From Lysobacter soli (lineage in GTDB: Bacteria > Pseudomonadota > Gammaproteobacteria > Xanthomonadales > Xanthomonadaceae), in contig NZ_QTJR01000013.1 in NCBI RefSeq assembly GCF_003382285.1, positions 1 to 64,000 of the forward strand: a DNA stretch of 64,000 bases, written 5' to 3'. The notes under the pieces are model-generated. The model was not told the DNA's origin, did no database searches, and saw only the letters and a program-made list of their open reading frames with translations. This document shows positions 21,228-33,266 of this stretch, piece after piece; within the stretch, counting starts at the first letter, position 1; every line of letters starts with the position of its first letter. The position numbers and the translations under genes were made by a program.

Positions 21228-21391
21228 CGCGGAACCTCGTGGGAGTCGGATGTGGGGTGTGCGCTCGCGGCCCGATCGGTCCGTTGATTCGGGGCTGATC
21301 GGTCCGCAAAAGACGCGCCGCGAACGTCGGCCATCGAGCCTCAGGATGTTAACACGCAGGGGCGCGCTGCCCGCCGCCGCTGAAACGAAAA

Positions 21392-21419
21392 CGCCCGCTC
21401 CGGAAAGCCGGAGCGGGCG
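21392..21419 (-). terminator. Intrinsic terminator of ppiB
   Basis: A 12-bp perfect stem (CGCCCGCTCCGG at 21392-21403 with its complement at 21408-21419), loop AAAG. On the minus strand it is followed by TTTTCGTTTC. Two smaller hairpins lie nearer the ppiB stop (21510-21528 and 21536-21552, the latter covering the stop codon). Confidence 0.88.
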
Positions 21420-21550
21420 GTGTTTGGCGGATCCAGCCGGAGTCACAAGCCCCTTTGGTAACGGGGCTACGCGGCAGCGCGGGATTTGGAAGCCGTGCCG
21501 CGGGGCCCGAAGTTTGCGCAGCAAACTTTGGGGGAAACCGGCAACGCCGG

Positions 21551-22048
<498 letters not shown>

Positions 22049-22202
22049 GAATCCGTCTCCTGGACGTTCGGGGAAGTAATGCGGGACAAGGATGGGGAAA
22101 GGCTTCGCCGTTCAGATGGCGGCGGCGGCGACCCTTCACAAGGGCCCTCGCGCCTGCTCCGCCGACCGGTTGGCTGAACAAGCAACCGCCATGTTTGACA
22201 GG

Positions 22203-22208
22203 TATAAT
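22203..22208 (+). promoter_or_regulatory. Candidate -10 element for typA
   Basis: A perfect TATAAT lies 46 bp before the typA ATG in the 205-bp divergent ppiB/typA region. No good -35 sits 16-18 bp upstream; a perfect TTGACA abuts it at 22195-22200 with only 2 bp between, so the pair cannot act together as a normal sigma70 promoter. Confidence 0.4.
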
Positions 22209-22253
22209 ATTCGGCTACCCCTCGCTCGAGCGCCGGTCTGCCGGCCTGTCCGC

Positions 22254-24083
<1,830 letters not shown>

Positions 24084-24100
24084 ACCAACGGGGCGTCGCC

Positions 24101-24583
24101 ATGTCTGACGAGGCCATGACCGACGCCCACTACAACCCGGATCCGCATGCGCATCCGGGGCTGCATCTCATCGCGATCTTCGAGGCCGGCAAGGGCCTGC
24201 TGGCCTTTGCCGCTGCCTTCGGCCTCGAACTGCTCGGGCCGGCGCCGCTGCTGCGCTGGCTGCGCGAACTCACGCTGCGCTTCCAGATCAGCACCGACCA
24301 CGGTGCGCTGGCGTGGCTGTCCAACGCCATCAATCCCGACAGCGTGCACTTGGCCGCGGCGCTGATCTTCGCCTACGGCGTGCTGCGCATGATCGAAGCC
24401 TGGGGCCTGTGGCGAGTGAAGGTCTGGGCGTCGTGGCTGGGCTGCATCAGCGCCGCGATCTACCTGCCGCTCGACGTCTACGCCCTCTTCCGGCATCCGG
24501 GCTGGATGTCCGTCGCCGTCCTGGTGGTCAATTTGATCGTCGTCGCAGTGCTGGCACGCGACATCTTCAAGCGCGGCCGCTAA
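24101..24583 (+). CDS. DUF2127 family membrane protein
   Basis: 160-residue predicted inner-membrane protein. A hydrophilic N-terminus (MSDEAMTDAHYNPDPHAHPG) is followed by about four membrane segments (LIAIFEAGKGLLAFAAAFGL; LAAALIFAYGVLRMIEAWGL; WASWLGCISAAIYLPLDVYA; MSVAVLVVNLIVVAVLA). FEAGKG near the first segment and RMIEAWGLWR before the third are the DUF2127 hallmarks. Function unknown. The ATG at 24101 has a GGGG nearby; a GTG at 24080 overlapping the typA stop is the alternative. The close spacing suggests co-transcription with typA. Confidence 0.78.
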   Translation: MSDEAMTDAHYNPDPHAHPGLHLIAIFEAGKGLLAFAAAFGLELLGPAPLLRWLRELTLRFQISTDHGALAWLSNAINPDSVHLAAALIFAYGVLRMIEAWGLWRVKVWASWLGCISAAIYLPLDVYALFRHPGWMSVAVLVVNLIVVAVLARDIFKRGR

Positions 24584-24645
24584 GCCTCGCGCGCGAACCT
24601 GAATGGCGTATTCTCCGGTCAGCCACCTGCGACCGGGGAATCGCA

Positions 24646-26298
24646 ATGCGCTCTTTGATCGTCAAGACGTTGCCGCTGGCGACGCTGCTCGCCTTGCTGC
24701 CTGCCTGCCAGCGCGCCGACGCACCCGGCACCGCCCGCGCGGGCGTCACGACTACCGCCAAGCCGGCTGCCGCCGCTGCGGCGCCACGCGACGGGTTCGC
24801 CTTCGCCGAAGTGGGCATCGACGAACTGCAGGCCCGGATGGGTCGCGGCGAACTCACCAGCCACGCGCTGACGCAGGCTTACCTCGATCGCATCGCCGCC
24901 ATCGACGACGCCGGCCCGACGCTCAACGCCGTCATCGAACTCAATCCCGCCGCGCTGAAGGAAGCCGACGCGCTCGATGCCGAGCGCAAGGCCGGCCGCG
25001 TGCGCGGCCCGCTGCACGGCGTGCCGGTCCTGCTGAAGGACAACATCGATGCGACGCCGATGGCGAACTCCGCCGGCTCGCTCGCCCTCGCCTCGCACCA
25101 TCCGCGTACCGACGCCTTCGTCGTCGCACGCCTGCGCGAAGCGGGCGCGGTGATCCTGGGCAAGACGAACCTCAGCGAGTGGGCGAACTTCCGCTCCTCG
25201 CGCTCGAGCTCCGGCTGGAGCGCGCGTGGCGGGCAGACGCGCAATCCGTATGCGCTCGACCGCTCGCCCTGCGGCTCCAGTTCCGGCAGCGGCGCCGCCG
25301 TCGCCGCGAACCTCGCGGCCGCAGCGATCGGCACCGAAACCGACGGCAGCATCGTATGCCCGTCGTCGGTCGCAGGCCTGGTCGGCATCAAGCCGACGGT
25401 CGGCCTGGTGAGCCGCAGCGGCATCATCCCGATCTCGCACAGCCAGGACACGGCCGGCCCCATGGCGCGCAGCGTGGCCGACGCGGCAACGCTGCTGTCG
25501 GCCATGGTCGGCCGCGACGATACCGACCCGGCGACCTCCGAAAGCACGGGGCGCGCGATCTTCGACTATCACGCCCGTCTCAACCGCGAGGGCCTGCGCG
25601 GCGCCCGCATCGGCGTGCTGCGCAAGTCGATGGGCTTCCATCCCGCGGCCGACGCGGCGCTGGAGCGTAGCCTCGACGCGATGCGCCAGGCGGGCGCGGA
25701 AATCGTCGACGTCGAGCTCCCCACCGCGGGCCAGTGGAACGACGCGGAGATGGACGTGCTGCTGTACGAGTTCAAGCACGGCCTGGACGGCTACCTGTCG
25801 CGCAGCGGCGCGCCGGTGAATTCACTCGCCGCGCTGATCGAATACAACCGCCGCAACGCGAAGACGGAAATGCCGTTCTTCGCGCAGGAGCTGTTCGAGC
25901 GCGCGCAGGCGAAGGGCACGCTGGACGAGATGGCCTACATCGACGCGCGCAGCAAGGCGCGGCGACTGGCCGGCGCGGAGGGGCTCGAAGCGGTGCTGTC
26001 TACGTCCTCGCTCGACGCGATCGTCGCACCAGCGACGGCGCCGGCGTGGCTGATCGATCCGGTCAACGGGGACCACTTCCTCGGCGAAGGCTATGGCGCC
26101 GCTGCGGTTGCCGGCACGCCGAGCATCACCGTGCCGATGGGCGATTACTTCGGATTGCCGATGGGCATCGTCTTCATGGGCACCGCATGGAGCGAACCGC
26201 GCCTGATCGAACTGGCCTACGCATTCGAGCAGAAGACCAAGGCGCGCAAGGCGCCGCAGTTCCTGGCTACCGCGCCGTTGGGCACGACGAAGGGTTGA
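24646..26298 (+). CDS. Amidase-signature hydrolase, predicted lipoprotein
   Basis: 550-residue amidase-signature enzyme. The N-terminus MRSLIVKTLPLATLLALLPAC has a lipobox (LPAC, Cys21), so the protein is probably lipid-anchored in the envelope. An Ala-rich linker precedes the catalytic domain (about 50-545). The Ser-cisSer-Lys triad is visible: Lys131 in VLLKDNID, the cis-Ser in CGSSSGSGAAVAA (about 213) and the nucleophile Ser235 in GTETDGSIVCPSS. It resembles secreted amidases rather than GatA, as no gatB/gatC is near and GatA lacks a lipobox. Substrate unknown. It is convergent with the DAHP synthase gene. Confidence 0.88.
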   Translation: MRSLIVKTLPLATLLALLPACQRADAPGTARAGVTTTAKPAAAAAAPRDGFAFAEVGIDELQARMGRGELTSHALTQAYLDRIAAIDDAGPTLNAVIELNPAALKEADALDAERKAGRVRGPLHGVPVLLKDNIDATPMANSAGSLALASHHPRTDAFVVARLREAGAVILGKTNLSEWANFRSSRSSSGWSARGGQTRNPYALDRSPCGSSSGSGAAVAANLAAAAIGTETDGSIVCPSSVAGLVGIKPTVGLVSRSGIIPISHSQDTAGPMARSVADAATLLSAMVGRDDTDPATSESTGRAIFDYHARLNREGLRGARIGVLRKSMGFHPAADAALERSLDAMRQAGAEIVDVELPTAGQWNDAEMDVLLYEFKHGLDGYLSRSGAPVNSLAALIEYNRRNAKTEMPFFAQELFERAQAKGTLDEMAYIDARSKARRLAGAEGLEAVLSTSSLDAIVAPATAPAWLIDPVNGDHFLGEGYGAAAVAGTPSITVPMGDYFGLPMGIVFMGTAWSEPRLIELAYAFEQKTKARKAPQFLATAPLGTTKG

Positions 26299-26317
26299 GG
26301 CCCGCGCCGTAACGAAA

Positions 26318-26345
26318 ACGGCCTCCCCGCGTGCGGAGAGGCCGT
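26318..26345. terminator. Terminator between amidase and DAHP synthase genes
   Basis: An 8-bp stem ACGGCCTC (26318-26325) and its complement (26338-26345), with the arms extended by partial pairing inside. The minus strand reads into GTTTTCG, so it mainly serves the DAHP synthase gene. Confidence 0.75.
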
Positions 26346-26368
26346 CCGGATCCGGCGCGTTACACCGC

Positions 26369-27757
26369 TTACGCCGGCGCGGCGATCTGCGCCTGCTTGC
26401 GCACGATCAGCATCGCGATCTCCAGCGCCTGCTCGTAGTTCAGGCGCGGATCGACCGTGGACTTGTAGGCGCGTTCGAGATCGCTCTCGGTGAGTTCGCG
26501 TGCGCCGCCGAGGCACTCGGTCACGTCCTCGCCGGTCAGCTCCAGGTGCGCGCCGCCCAGCCGCGTGCCGGCCGCGGCATGCAGCTCGAATGCCTGTTCC
26601 AGCTCGCTGCGGATGTTGCGGAAGCGGCGCGTCTTGTACCCGTTGCTCGTGCTCTCGGTGTTGCCGTGCATCGGATCGCAGACCCACAGCACGCGACGCC
26701 CATCGCGGCGCACGGCATCGAGCAGCGGCGGGAGCTTCTCGGCGATGCCGGTCGCGCCCATACGGTGGATGAAGGTCAGGCGGCCCGGTTCGTCTTCCGG
26801 ATTGAGCAGGTCGATCGTGCGCAGCAGCTGGTCCGGCGTGACCGACGGGCCGACCTTCAGCGCAATCGGGTTGCGAATGCCGCGGAAGTATTCGGCATGC
26901 GCGCCATCGACCTGCGCCGTGCGCATGCCGATCCACGGGTAGTGCGTGCTGAGATTGAACCAGCCCCAGTGGCGCGGGACCTGGCGCGTCAGCGACTCCT
27001 CGTACGGCAGCAGCAGCGCTTCGTGCGAGGTGTAGAAGTCGACGCGGTTGAGGTTGTGGACCTCGCTGCCCGACAGCGTCTCCATGAAGCGCACCGCATC
27101 GCCGATCGCGGTGACCATGCGGCGGTATTCGTCGGCGAGCGGCGAATGGCCGACCCAGCTGAGGTTCCAGTATTCGGGGTGGTGCAGGTCGGCGAACCCG
27201 CCATCGATCAGCGCCCGGACGAAATTCATCGTCATCGCCGAGCGCGCATGCGCCTTGATCATGCGGCGGGGATCGGGCGTGCGCGACTCGGGCGTGAAGT
27301 CCGGCGCGTTGACCATGTCGCCACGATAGCTGGGCAGCGTCACCTCGCCGATGGTCTCGGTGTCGGCCGAACGCGGCTTCGCGTACTGGCCGGCGAAACG
27401 ACCAACGCGCACGACCGGCTTGCGAAGGCCGTGCACGAGCACCAAGCTCATCTGCAGCAACACCTTGAGCCGGTTCGAGATGACATCGGAACGGCAGCCG
27501 TCGAAGGTTTCGGCACAATCGCCGCCCTGCAGCAGGAAGCGCTTGCCTTCCTGCGCGTCGGCAAGCTGCTGCTTCAGCGACAGGATTTCCCAGGACGTAA
27601 CCAGCGGCGGCAGCGTGCGCAGCTCGGCGAGGGCCTCCTCCAGCGCCCGCGCGTCGGGATACTGCGGCAACTGCATCGCGGTGCGGGTGCGCCAGGACTC
27701 GGGCGACCAGTCGGCGGGCAGGTTCACGGCGCGGAGGGTGCGGTCTGGCGTAGGCAT
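26369..27757 (-). CDS. aroG: 3-Deoxy-7-phosphoheptulonate synthase, class II
   Basis: 462-residue class II (plant-like) DAHP synthase, first enzyme of the shikimate pathway, joining PEP and erythrose-4-phosphate. Metal and substrate blocks are present: RFLLQGGDCAETFDGC (metal Cys), KPRSADTETIGEVTLPSYRG, CDPMHGNT (metal His), LGGAHLELTGEDVTECLGG (metal Glu) and STVDPRLNYEQALE (metal Asp). Length is typical (450-470). The start is MPTPDRTLRAVNLP at 27757; an upstream in-frame codon five residues earlier is less likely. No aromatic-pathway neighbours. Feedback control cannot be read from the sequence. Confidence 0.95.
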   Translation of the reverse strand: MPTPDRTLRAVNLPADWSPESWRTRTAMQLPQYPDARALEEALAELRTLPPLVTSWEILSLKQQLADAQEGKRFLLQGGDCAETFDGCRSDVISNRLKVLLQMSLVLVHGLRKPVVRVGRFAGQYAKPRSADTETIGEVTLPSYRGDMVNAPDFTPESRTPDPRRMIKAHARSAMTMNFVRALIDGGFADLHHPEYWNLSWVGHSPLADEYRRMVTAIGDAVRFMETLSGSEVHNLNRVDFYTSHEALLLPYEESLTRQVPRHWGWFNLSTHYPWIGMRTAQVDGAHAEYFRGIRNPIALKVGPSVTPDQLLRTIDLLNPEDEPGRLTFIHRMGATGIAEKLPPLLDAVRRDGRRVLWVCDPMHGNTESTSNGYKTRRFRNIRSELEQAFELHAAAGTRLGGAHLELTGEDVTECLGGARELTESDLERAYKSTVDPRLNYEQALEIAMLIVRKQAQIAAPA

Positions 27758-27875
27758 GACACGATGCTGCAATGCGGCGAACCACTATGGGCGCTCGCCC
27801 GGCGCGCTGCAACCGTTACAGCGGCAACCGAGCCGGAACGCCCTTCACGGGTCCGGGATACCGGATAGAACGCGC

Positions 27876-28379
27876 TCAGGCGCGACGAAAGGCCGCGTAG
27901 CCGGCCCACAGGGCGAGCAGCACGAACCAGATCAAGCTCCACCACGGCATCGACAGGCCGAGGAAGGTCCAGTCGACGTCTCCGCAGTTGCCCGTCGCCG
28001 TCATCACCTTGCGCACGACGTCCCACGTCGACATGGTTTCGCGCATGAACGACAGGGGCGCACCGCACGACACTTCGCCCGCCGGCTGCATCTGCACCCA
28101 CACGTGGCGGCCGGCGATTGCGATGCCGGCAATCGATGCGATGAGCGCACCTACGCCGTACGCCGTGCGCGCACCGTGACGCTTCGGGCCATGCAGCGCG
28201 CCGATCAGGAACACGATGCCCAGCGCCGCGAACGCGATCCGCTGGAAAATACAGAGATTGCACGGCTCCAGTCCGTCGTGCAGTTGCAGATAGATGGCGT
28301 ACGCCAGCAGCCCCGCACACGCGAGGAAGCCGAGGAAGAACTGGAAGCGGAACGAGCCGCGCAGGAGTTGGGTCGTCAT
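27876..28379 (-). CDS. dsbB: Disulfide bond formation protein B
   Basis: 167-residue inner-membrane quinone reductase that reoxidises DsbA. Four membrane segments are visible (about 11-31, 46-62, 72-90, 146-163). Periplasmic loop 1 has Cys40-x-x-Cys43 in EPCNLCIFQR, and loop 2 has Cys105 and Cys132, the second redox pair. WTFLGLSMPWWSLIWF before the last segment is typical of the family. The start MTTQLLRGSF at 28379 is used; the longer open frame is hydrophilic. No dsbA is in the window. Confidence 0.94.
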   Translation of the reverse strand: MTTQLLRGSFRFQFFLGFLACAGLLAYAIYLQLHDGLEPCNLCIFQRIAFAALGIVFLIGALHGPKRHGARTAYGVGALIASIAGIAIAGRHVWVQMQPAGEVSCGAPLSFMRETMSTWDVVRKVMTATGNCGDVDWTFLGLSMPWWSLIWFVLLALWAGYAAFRRA

Positions 28380-28503
28380 GGCGGGAGAGCTTAACCGCCC
28401 TTCCCGCTCAAGTGCACGACAGCCATTCGGCTGCCCGCAAACGGCACACGCTTCGGCGCATACGCACGCATCGTCATGCGCGTGCCTGCCATCAGGAACT
28501 CCA

Positions 28504-28532
28504 GAAAACAAAAACCCCAGCCGAAGCCGGGG
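28504..28532 (-). terminator. Terminator of the alpha operon (after rplQ)
   Basis: On the minus strand CCCCGGC-TTCG-GCTGGGG forms a 7-bp stem (one G-U) capped by a UUCG tetraloop and followed by TTTTTGTTTTC. This is a textbook intrinsic terminator 48 bp after the rplQ stop. Confidence 0.93.
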
Positions 28533-28580
28533 TTTCTGCTGGATCGTCCGTGAGCGGCCTGGGCCGCTCACGCCGGCGGA

Positions 28581-28955
28581 TTACTCCGCAGCGGCTTCCG
28601 GACGGTCGACGAGTTCGACATAGGCCATCGGCGCGTTGTCGCCAGCGCGGAAACCGCACTTGAGGATGCGCAGGTAGCCACCCGGACGCGCCTGGTAGCG
28701 CGGGCCGAGCGTGGTGAACAGCGTGCCCACGGCTTCCTTGTCGCGCAGGCGCGAGAAGGCGAGGCGGCGATTGGCGACGCCGTCGACCTTGGCGAGCGTG
28801 ATGAGCGGCTCGGCAACGCGACGAAGTTCCTTCGCCTTGGGCAACGTGGTGCGGATGATGCCGTGCTTGATCAGCGACGCGGCCATGTTGGTGAACATCG
28901 CATCGCGATGGGCGCTGGTACGGCTGAATTTACGGCCGGCTTTCTGGTGGCGCAT
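28581..28955 (-). CDS. rplQ: 50S ribosomal protein L17
   Basis: 124-residue large-subunit protein near the exit-tunnel region. It starts [20 protein letters not shown], the L17 signature, and contains [20 protein letters not shown]. The short acidic tail (RPEAAAE) is within the usual range. It is the last gene of the alpha operon, but unusually far (282 bp) from rpoA; a strong terminator follows. Confidence 0.98.
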   Translation of the reverse strand: MRHQKAGRKFSRTSAHRDAMFTNMAASLIKHGIIRTTLPKAKELRRVAEPLITLAKVDGVANRRLAFSRLRDKEAVGTLFTTLGPRYQARPGGYLRILKCGFRAGDNAPMAYVELVDRPEAAAE

Positions 28956-29200
28956 GACGGTGATTCCTGTGGAATGTTGAAACGTTGAGGTTCGCTGTCG
29001 CCATCCCGGCGTTGTTACCTGGACTGCGGATGGTCCGAACCGGCGCTCCGTTGCCGGCCATGCCGCGGGGCTTGGCCCCTGTCGGCGAAAACGCGACGCT
29101 TCTTCTCAGAAGCGCCGCGCTTGTTGCTTCGCTGCCGCCATCCATGGCGCTACGTGGGCGGCCCCGGAGAGCCCGGCCCGGGCTTCCTGCCCGGGCGTTC

Positions 29201-29237
29201 GCATCGGCGCGCGGCAGTGCCGCGCAAGCGCCGATGC
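29201..29237 (-). other. Compound hairpin in the rpoA-rplQ spacer
   Basis: Directly after the rpoA stop, GCATCGGCGC (29201-29210) pairs with GCGCCGATGC (29228-29237), enclosing a second stem of GCGGC/GCCGC. No T-run follows. A further GC-rich inverted repeat (GCCCGGGC arms) lies at about 29171-29196. This 282-bp spacer holds no gene; candidate roles are mRNA 3'-end protection, processing, or partial termination that lowers rplQ relative to rpoA. Confidence 0.7.
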
Positions 29238-30236
29238 TTACCCCATCATGCCGTGGGAGGCGATGCCTGCCGGCGGCCAGTTCTCGAGCTTCATGCCGAG
29301 CGAAAGACCACGCTGGGCGAGGACTTCCTTGATCTCGGTGAGCGACTTCTTGCCGAGGTTCGGCGTCTTGAGCAGCTCGACTTCGGTCTTCTGGATCAGA
29401 TCGCCGACGTAGTAGATGCTCTCGGCCTTGAGGCAGTTGGCCGAACGCACGGTCAGCTCGAGGTCGTCGATCGGACGCAGCAGGATCGGGTCGATGCCGC
29501 TGGTCGCCGGCTTCGCCGCACCGCGATCGCGGTGGGTGAAATCGCCGAACACCGAAAGCTGGTCGGTGAGGATGTCGGCCGCAGTGCGGACGGCTTCCTC
29601 GGCGTCGATCGTGCCGTTGGTCTCGATGTCCAGGACCAGCTTGTCCAGGTCGGTGCGCTGCTCGACGCGGGCCGCTTCCACGGCATACGCGACGCGGCGG
29701 ACCGGCGAGAAGCTGGCGTCCAGCATCAGGCGGCCGATGGCACGGGTTTCCTCATCCGGACGACGACGCGCGGCAGCCGGCTGGTAGCCGAAACCGCGTT
29801 CGATCTTCAGACGCATGTTGAGCGCGGTGTCCTTCGTCAGGTGCGCGATCACGTGCTCGGTGTTGAGGATCTCGACGTTGTGGTCCGTCTTGATGTCGCC
29901 GGCGGTCACGATGCCCGGGCCCTGCTTCGCCAGCGACAGCGTCGCCGACTCGCCGGTGTGCATGCGGATCGCCACGTCCTTGAGGTTCAGTAGAACCTCA
30001 AGCACGTCTTCCTGCAGGCCTTCGACCGTGGTGTACTCGTGCAGCACGCCATCGATCTCGACTTCCGTGATTGCGAAGCCCGGAATCGACGACAGCAGCA
30101 CACGGCGCAGCGCATTGCCGAGCGTATGGCCGTAGCCACGCTCCAGCGGTTCGATCACGACCTTGGCACGGTTGCCCGTAAGGCGCTCGATCTGGGGGCC
30201 GCGCGGGCGCAGCACCTGGTTTGCGGTAACCGTCAT
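29238..30236 (-). CDS. rpoA: RNA polymerase alpha subunit
   Basis: 332-residue alpha subunit. The N-terminal domain (1-235) dimerises and binds beta and beta-prime ([20 protein letters not shown]). A flexible linker leads to the C-terminal domain (about 250-320) with [19 protein letters not shown] and [20 protein letters not shown], which contacts UP elements and activators. It lies 19 bp after rpsD in the alpha operon. Confidence 0.98.
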   Translation of the reverse strand: MTVTANQVLRPRGPQIERLTGNRAKVVIEPLERGYGHTLGNALRRVLLSSIPGFAITEVEIDGVLHEYTTVEGLQEDVLEVLLNLKDVAIRMHTGESATLSLAKQGPGIVTAGDIKTDHNVEILNTEHVIAHLTKDTALNMRLKIERGFGYQPAAARRRPDEETRAIGRLMLDASFSPVRRVAYAVEAARVEQRTDLDKLVLDIETNGTIDAEEAVRTAADILTDQLSVFGDFTHRDRGAAKPATSGIDPILLRPIDDLELTVRSANCLKAESIYYVGDLIQKTEVELLKTPNLGKKSLTEIKEVLAQRGLSLGMKLENWPPAGIASHGMMG

Positions 30237-30255
30237 GTGTTGGCGTCTCCTGGGA

Positions 30256-30885
30256 TTACTTCGAGTACAGCTCGACGATCAGCGCTTCGTTGATGTCGGC
30301 CGGCAGGTCGGCACGATCCGGAACGGCCTTGAACACGCCAGAGAACTTCTTGCTGTCGACTTCAACCCACGACGGCGAGAGGTCCATCTGCGATGCGACG
30401 GTCAGGGATTCCTGCACGCGCAGCTGCTTCTGGGCGCGCTCGGCCAGCGCGATCGCGTCGCCAGCCTTGACCTGGTACGACGGCAGATTGACCGGCTTGC
30501 CGTTGACCGTGACGCCGCGGTGCGAAACCAGCTGGCGGGCGGCCGGACGGGTCACCGCAAAGCCCATGCGGTAGACGACGTTGTCCAGGCGGGTCTCGAG
30601 GAGCTGCAGCAGGTTTTCACCCGTGTTGCCCTTCTTGGTCGAGGCCTTCTTGTAGTAGTTGCGGAACTGACGCTCCAGCAGACCGTAAATACGCTTGACC
30701 TTCTGCTTCTCGCGCAGCTGGGTGGCGTAGTCCGACAGCTTGCCCTTGCGGGCGGTCGGGCCGTGCTGGCCGGGCTTCTGCTCGAGCTTGCACTTGGAAT
30801 CGAGGGCGCGAGCCGACGACTTCAGGCCAAGGTCAGCGCCTTCGCGACGGGCGAGCTTACAGGTGGGACCGATATAACGAGCCAT
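30256..30885 (-). CDS. rpsD: 30S ribosomal protein S4
   Basis: 209-residue primary 16S rRNA-binding protein, start [20 protein letters not shown]. Only two Cys occur in the first 40 residues, so this is the non-zinc form usual in proteobacteria. The S4 RNA-binding domain ([37 protein letters not shown]) is intact. S4 is the autoregulator of the alpha operon in E. coli; the target would be the rpsM leader (see 31661-31894). Confidence 0.98.
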   Translation of the reverse strand: MARYIGPTCKLARREGADLGLKSSARALDSKCKLEQKPGQHGPTARKGKLSDYATQLREKQKVKRIYGLLERQFRNYYKKASTKKGNTGENLLQLLETRLDNVVYRMGFAVTRPAARQLVSHRGVTVNGKPVNLPSYQVKAGDAIALAERAQKQLRVQESLTVASQMDLSPSWVEVDSKKFSGVFKAVPDRADLPADINEALIVELYSK

Positions 30886-30899
30886 GTTCTTTCAGCTCC

Positions 30900-31292
30900 T
30901 CAGACGCGACGCTTTTTCGGCGGACGGCACCCGTTGTGCGGGATAGGCGTCACGTCGATGATGTTGATGATCTTGTATCCGACGTTGTTCAGCGAACGAA
31001 CGGCGGATTCACGGCCCGGACCCGGGCCCTTGATGCGGACTTCCAGCGACTTCACGCCGTAGTCCAGTGCGGCACGGCCGGCCTTTTCGGCGGCGACCTG
31101 GGCAGCGAACGGGGTCGACTTGCGCGAGCCGCGGAAACCCGCGCCGCCCGAGGTCGCCCACGACAGCGCGTTGCCCTGGCGGTCGGTGATCGTGACGATG
31201 GTGTTGTTGAAAGAAGCGTGGACGTGGGCGATGCCGTCGGTGACGACACGCTTGATCTTCTTCTTGGTCTTGGTAGCAGCCGGCTTAGCCAT
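30900..31292 (-). CDS. rpsK: 30S ribosomal protein S11
   Basis: 130-residue platform protein of the small subunit. It carries [26 protein letters not shown]-like [20 protein letters not shown], and the C-terminal [18 protein letters not shown], which is nearly invariant in bacteria. The N-terminus is a short Lys-rich tail. It lies 11 bp after rpsM and 14 bp before rpsD in the alpha operon. Confidence 0.98.
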   Translation of the reverse strand: MAKPAATKTKKKIKRVVTDGIAHVHASFNNTIVTITDRQGNALSWATSGGAGFRGSRKSTPFAAQVAAEKAGRAALDYGVKSLEVRIKGPGPGRESAVRSLNNVGYKIINIIDVTPIPHNGCRPPKKRRV

Positions 31293-31303
31293 GGTCTAAG
31301 TCC

Positions 31304-31660
31304 TTACTTCTTGATGGCCTTGCGCGGACCCTTGCGGGTACGAGCATTGGTACGGGTACGCTGGCCACGCAGCGGCAGGCCGCGGCGGTGACGCAGGCCG
31401 CGGTAGCAGGCCAGGTCCATCAGGCGCTTGATCGCGATACCGACTTCGCGGCGGAGGTCACCCTCAACCACGTACTTGCCGACTTCGGCGCGCAGACGCT
31501 CGACTTCGGGCTCGGACAGATCACGGATCTTGGTCGTCGACGTAACGCCGGCGGCCACACAGACCTTCTTCGAACGGGTACGGCCAATGCCGTAAATGCT
31601 TTGCAGGCCGACCCAGACATGCTTCTGGGCAGGCAGATTGACGCCCGCAATACGCGCCAT
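31304..31660 (-). CDS. rpsM: 30S ribosomal protein S13
   Basis: 118-residue head protein contacting P-site tRNA and 50S bridges. It starts [20 protein letters not shown]; the ATG at 31660 is chosen over one five codons earlier because MARIAGV is the conserved beginning. [14 protein letters not shown] and [17 protein letters not shown], plus the basic tail [15 protein letters not shown], are typical. First gene of the alpha operon, 234 bp after secY. Confidence 0.97.
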   Translation of the reverse strand: MARIAGVNLPAQKHVWVGLQSIYGIGRTRSKKVCVAAGVTSTTKIRDLSEPEVERLRAEVGKYVVEGDLRREVGIAIKRLMDLACYRGLRHRRGLPLRGQRTRTNARTRKGPRKAIKK

Positions 31661-31894
31661 AACGGCGATCTCCAACTGATTGGCGGCCAGGACGGATTAA
31701 TCCCGGCGGAGTGAACTGGAAAGTTTAACAAGGTCTCGGGTTAATAGGAAGCCCTGCCGCATCCCGGAGGACGCGGCAGTGCCCGGCATGGGGAGTGTGC
31801 CCATGCTCCGGCGACGAAACCGGACTGGTCGGACTTTGCGGCGAACCGCCCTGCCCGACCCCGCGCGCTACTCTGGCGCGCGTAAGGTCCGGGA
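31661..31894 (-). other. secY-rpsM spacer, possible alpha-operon leader; no rpmJ
   Basis: 234 bp with no ORF resembling L36, although rpmJ usually sits here in gammaproteobacteria. On the minus strand there are two stems, one of GCATGGG/CCCATGC and one of CTGCCGC/GCGGCAG, before an A/T-richer stretch. This is where an S4-responsive leader would be expected, but I cannot show that the E. coli-type pseudoknot is present, and no firm promoter was found. Confidence 0.5.
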
Positions 31895-33259
31895 TCACCC
31901 GCGCGCGAGACCGCCGCGCGAGCCGCCCTTCAAGTTCGCCTTCTTCAGCAGGCTCTCGTACTGATGGGACATCAGATGAGCCTGGATCTGGGCGATGAAA
32001 TCCATGACCACCACGACCACGATCAGCAGCGAGGTGCCGCCAAAGTAGAACGAGGTGCCCAGTTCGGTGCGCATGACCTCCGGAAGGAGGCACACCAGCA
32101 CCAGGTAGATCGCGCCGGCCGCCGTCAGACGGGTGAGGACGCCATCGATATAGTCGGCGGTCGCCTTGCCCGGACGGATACCCGGAATCAGCGCGCCCGA
32201 CTTCTTCAGATTATCGGCCGTTTCCTGCGAGTTGAACACCAGCGCCGTGTAGAAGAACGCGAAACCGATGATCAGACCTGCGTACAGGATCATGTGGAGC
32301 GGCTCTCCCGGGTTCAGCCACTGGCTGACACGGTGGAGGGTCGATCCAGAATTGCCCTGGCTGAACCAGTTGGCCGCCGTCGCCGGGAACATCACGATGC
32401 TCGAGGCAAAGATCGCCGGGATCACGCCGGCCATGTTGAGCTTCAGCGGCAGGAACGACGACTGGTTCATGTACGCGCTACGGCCACCCTGTCGACGGGC
32501 GTAGTTGACCGTAATGCGACGCTGACCGCGCTCGACGAACACCACGAAGTACGTGAAGCCCAGCACGATCGCCACCACCACGATGGCTACCAGCGCGCTC
32601 ATGTCGCCGTTGCGGATCTGCTCGAACATGCCGAACACCGCTGCCGGAAGACCCGCCACGATGCCTGCGAAGATGATCAGCGACACACCGTTGCCGATAC
32701 CGCGCTCGGTCACCTGCTCGCCTAGCCACATCAGGAACATGGTGCCCGCCGTCAGGGCGATCACCGCAGTCAGGATGAAGCCCGGGCCCGGGTTGTAGAC
32801 CACCGCGATGCCCTGGCTTGCGCCGCCGGCCTGAAGCGCGGTCGCGATACCCCAAGCCTGGAACACGGCCAGCGGGATCGCACCCATGCGCGACCACTGG
32901 TTGATCTTGCGACGGCCCGACTCGCCTTCCTTCTGGATGGCCTTCAGGCTGGGCACGATCTGCACCAGCAGCTGCACGATGATCGACGCCGAGATGTACG
33001 GCATCACGTTCAACGCGAACAGGCTGAAGCGATGCAGGGCGCCACCTGAGAACATGTTGAACATGTCCACGATGGTGCCCTTCTGGGTTTCCATCAGCCG
33101 GAGCATTGCTTCCGGATTGACGCCCGGCACCGGGATGTAGCAGCCGATGCGGTAGACGATCAGGGCACCGACCACGAACAGCAGGCGCTGGCGGAGCTCG
33201 GTGAACTTACCGAGTCCGCCACCGAGGCCGGCTACCGCGTTGCTACCGCTGCGCGCCAT
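31895..33259 (-). CDS. secY: Protein translocase subunit SecY
   Basis: 454-residue channel of the Sec translocon with ten membrane segments. Landmarks are [14 protein letters not shown] (first segment and plug start), QYISASII-like [19 protein letters not shown] in segment 2, and the cytoplasmic loop [16 protein letters not shown] that contacts ribosome and SecA. The C-terminal tail ends [18 protein letters not shown]. Last gene of the spc operon, 7 bp after rplO. Its partner secE is at 59885-60262. Confidence 0.98.
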   Translation of the reverse strand: MARSGSNAVAGLGGGLGKFTELRQRLLFVVGALIVYRIGCYIPVPGVNPEAMLRLMETQKGTIVDMFNMFSGGALHRFSLFALNVMPYISASIIVQLLVQIVPSLKAIQKEGESGRRKINQWSRMGAIPLAVFQAWGIATALQAGGASQGIAVVYNPGPGFILTAVIALTAGTMFLMWLGEQVTERGIGNGVSLIIFAGIVAGLPAAVFGMFEQIRNGDMSALVAIVVVAIVLGFTYFVVFVERGQRRITVNYARRQGGRSAYMNQSSFLPLKLNMAGVIPAIFASSIVMFPATAANWFSQGNSGSTLHRVSQWLNPGEPLHMILYAGLIIGFAFFYTALVFNSQETADNLKKSGALIPGIRPGKATADYIDGVLTRLTAAGAIYLVLVCLLPEVMRTELGTSFYFGGTSLLIVVVVVMDFIAQIQAHLMSHQYESLLKKANLKGGSRGGLARG

Positions 33260-33266
33260 CCGTCGA

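Noticed and set aside
24646-26298. GatA (Glu-tRNA amidotransferase) for the amidase
   Set aside because: It has a lipobox signal and no gatB/gatC neighbours, unlike GatA.
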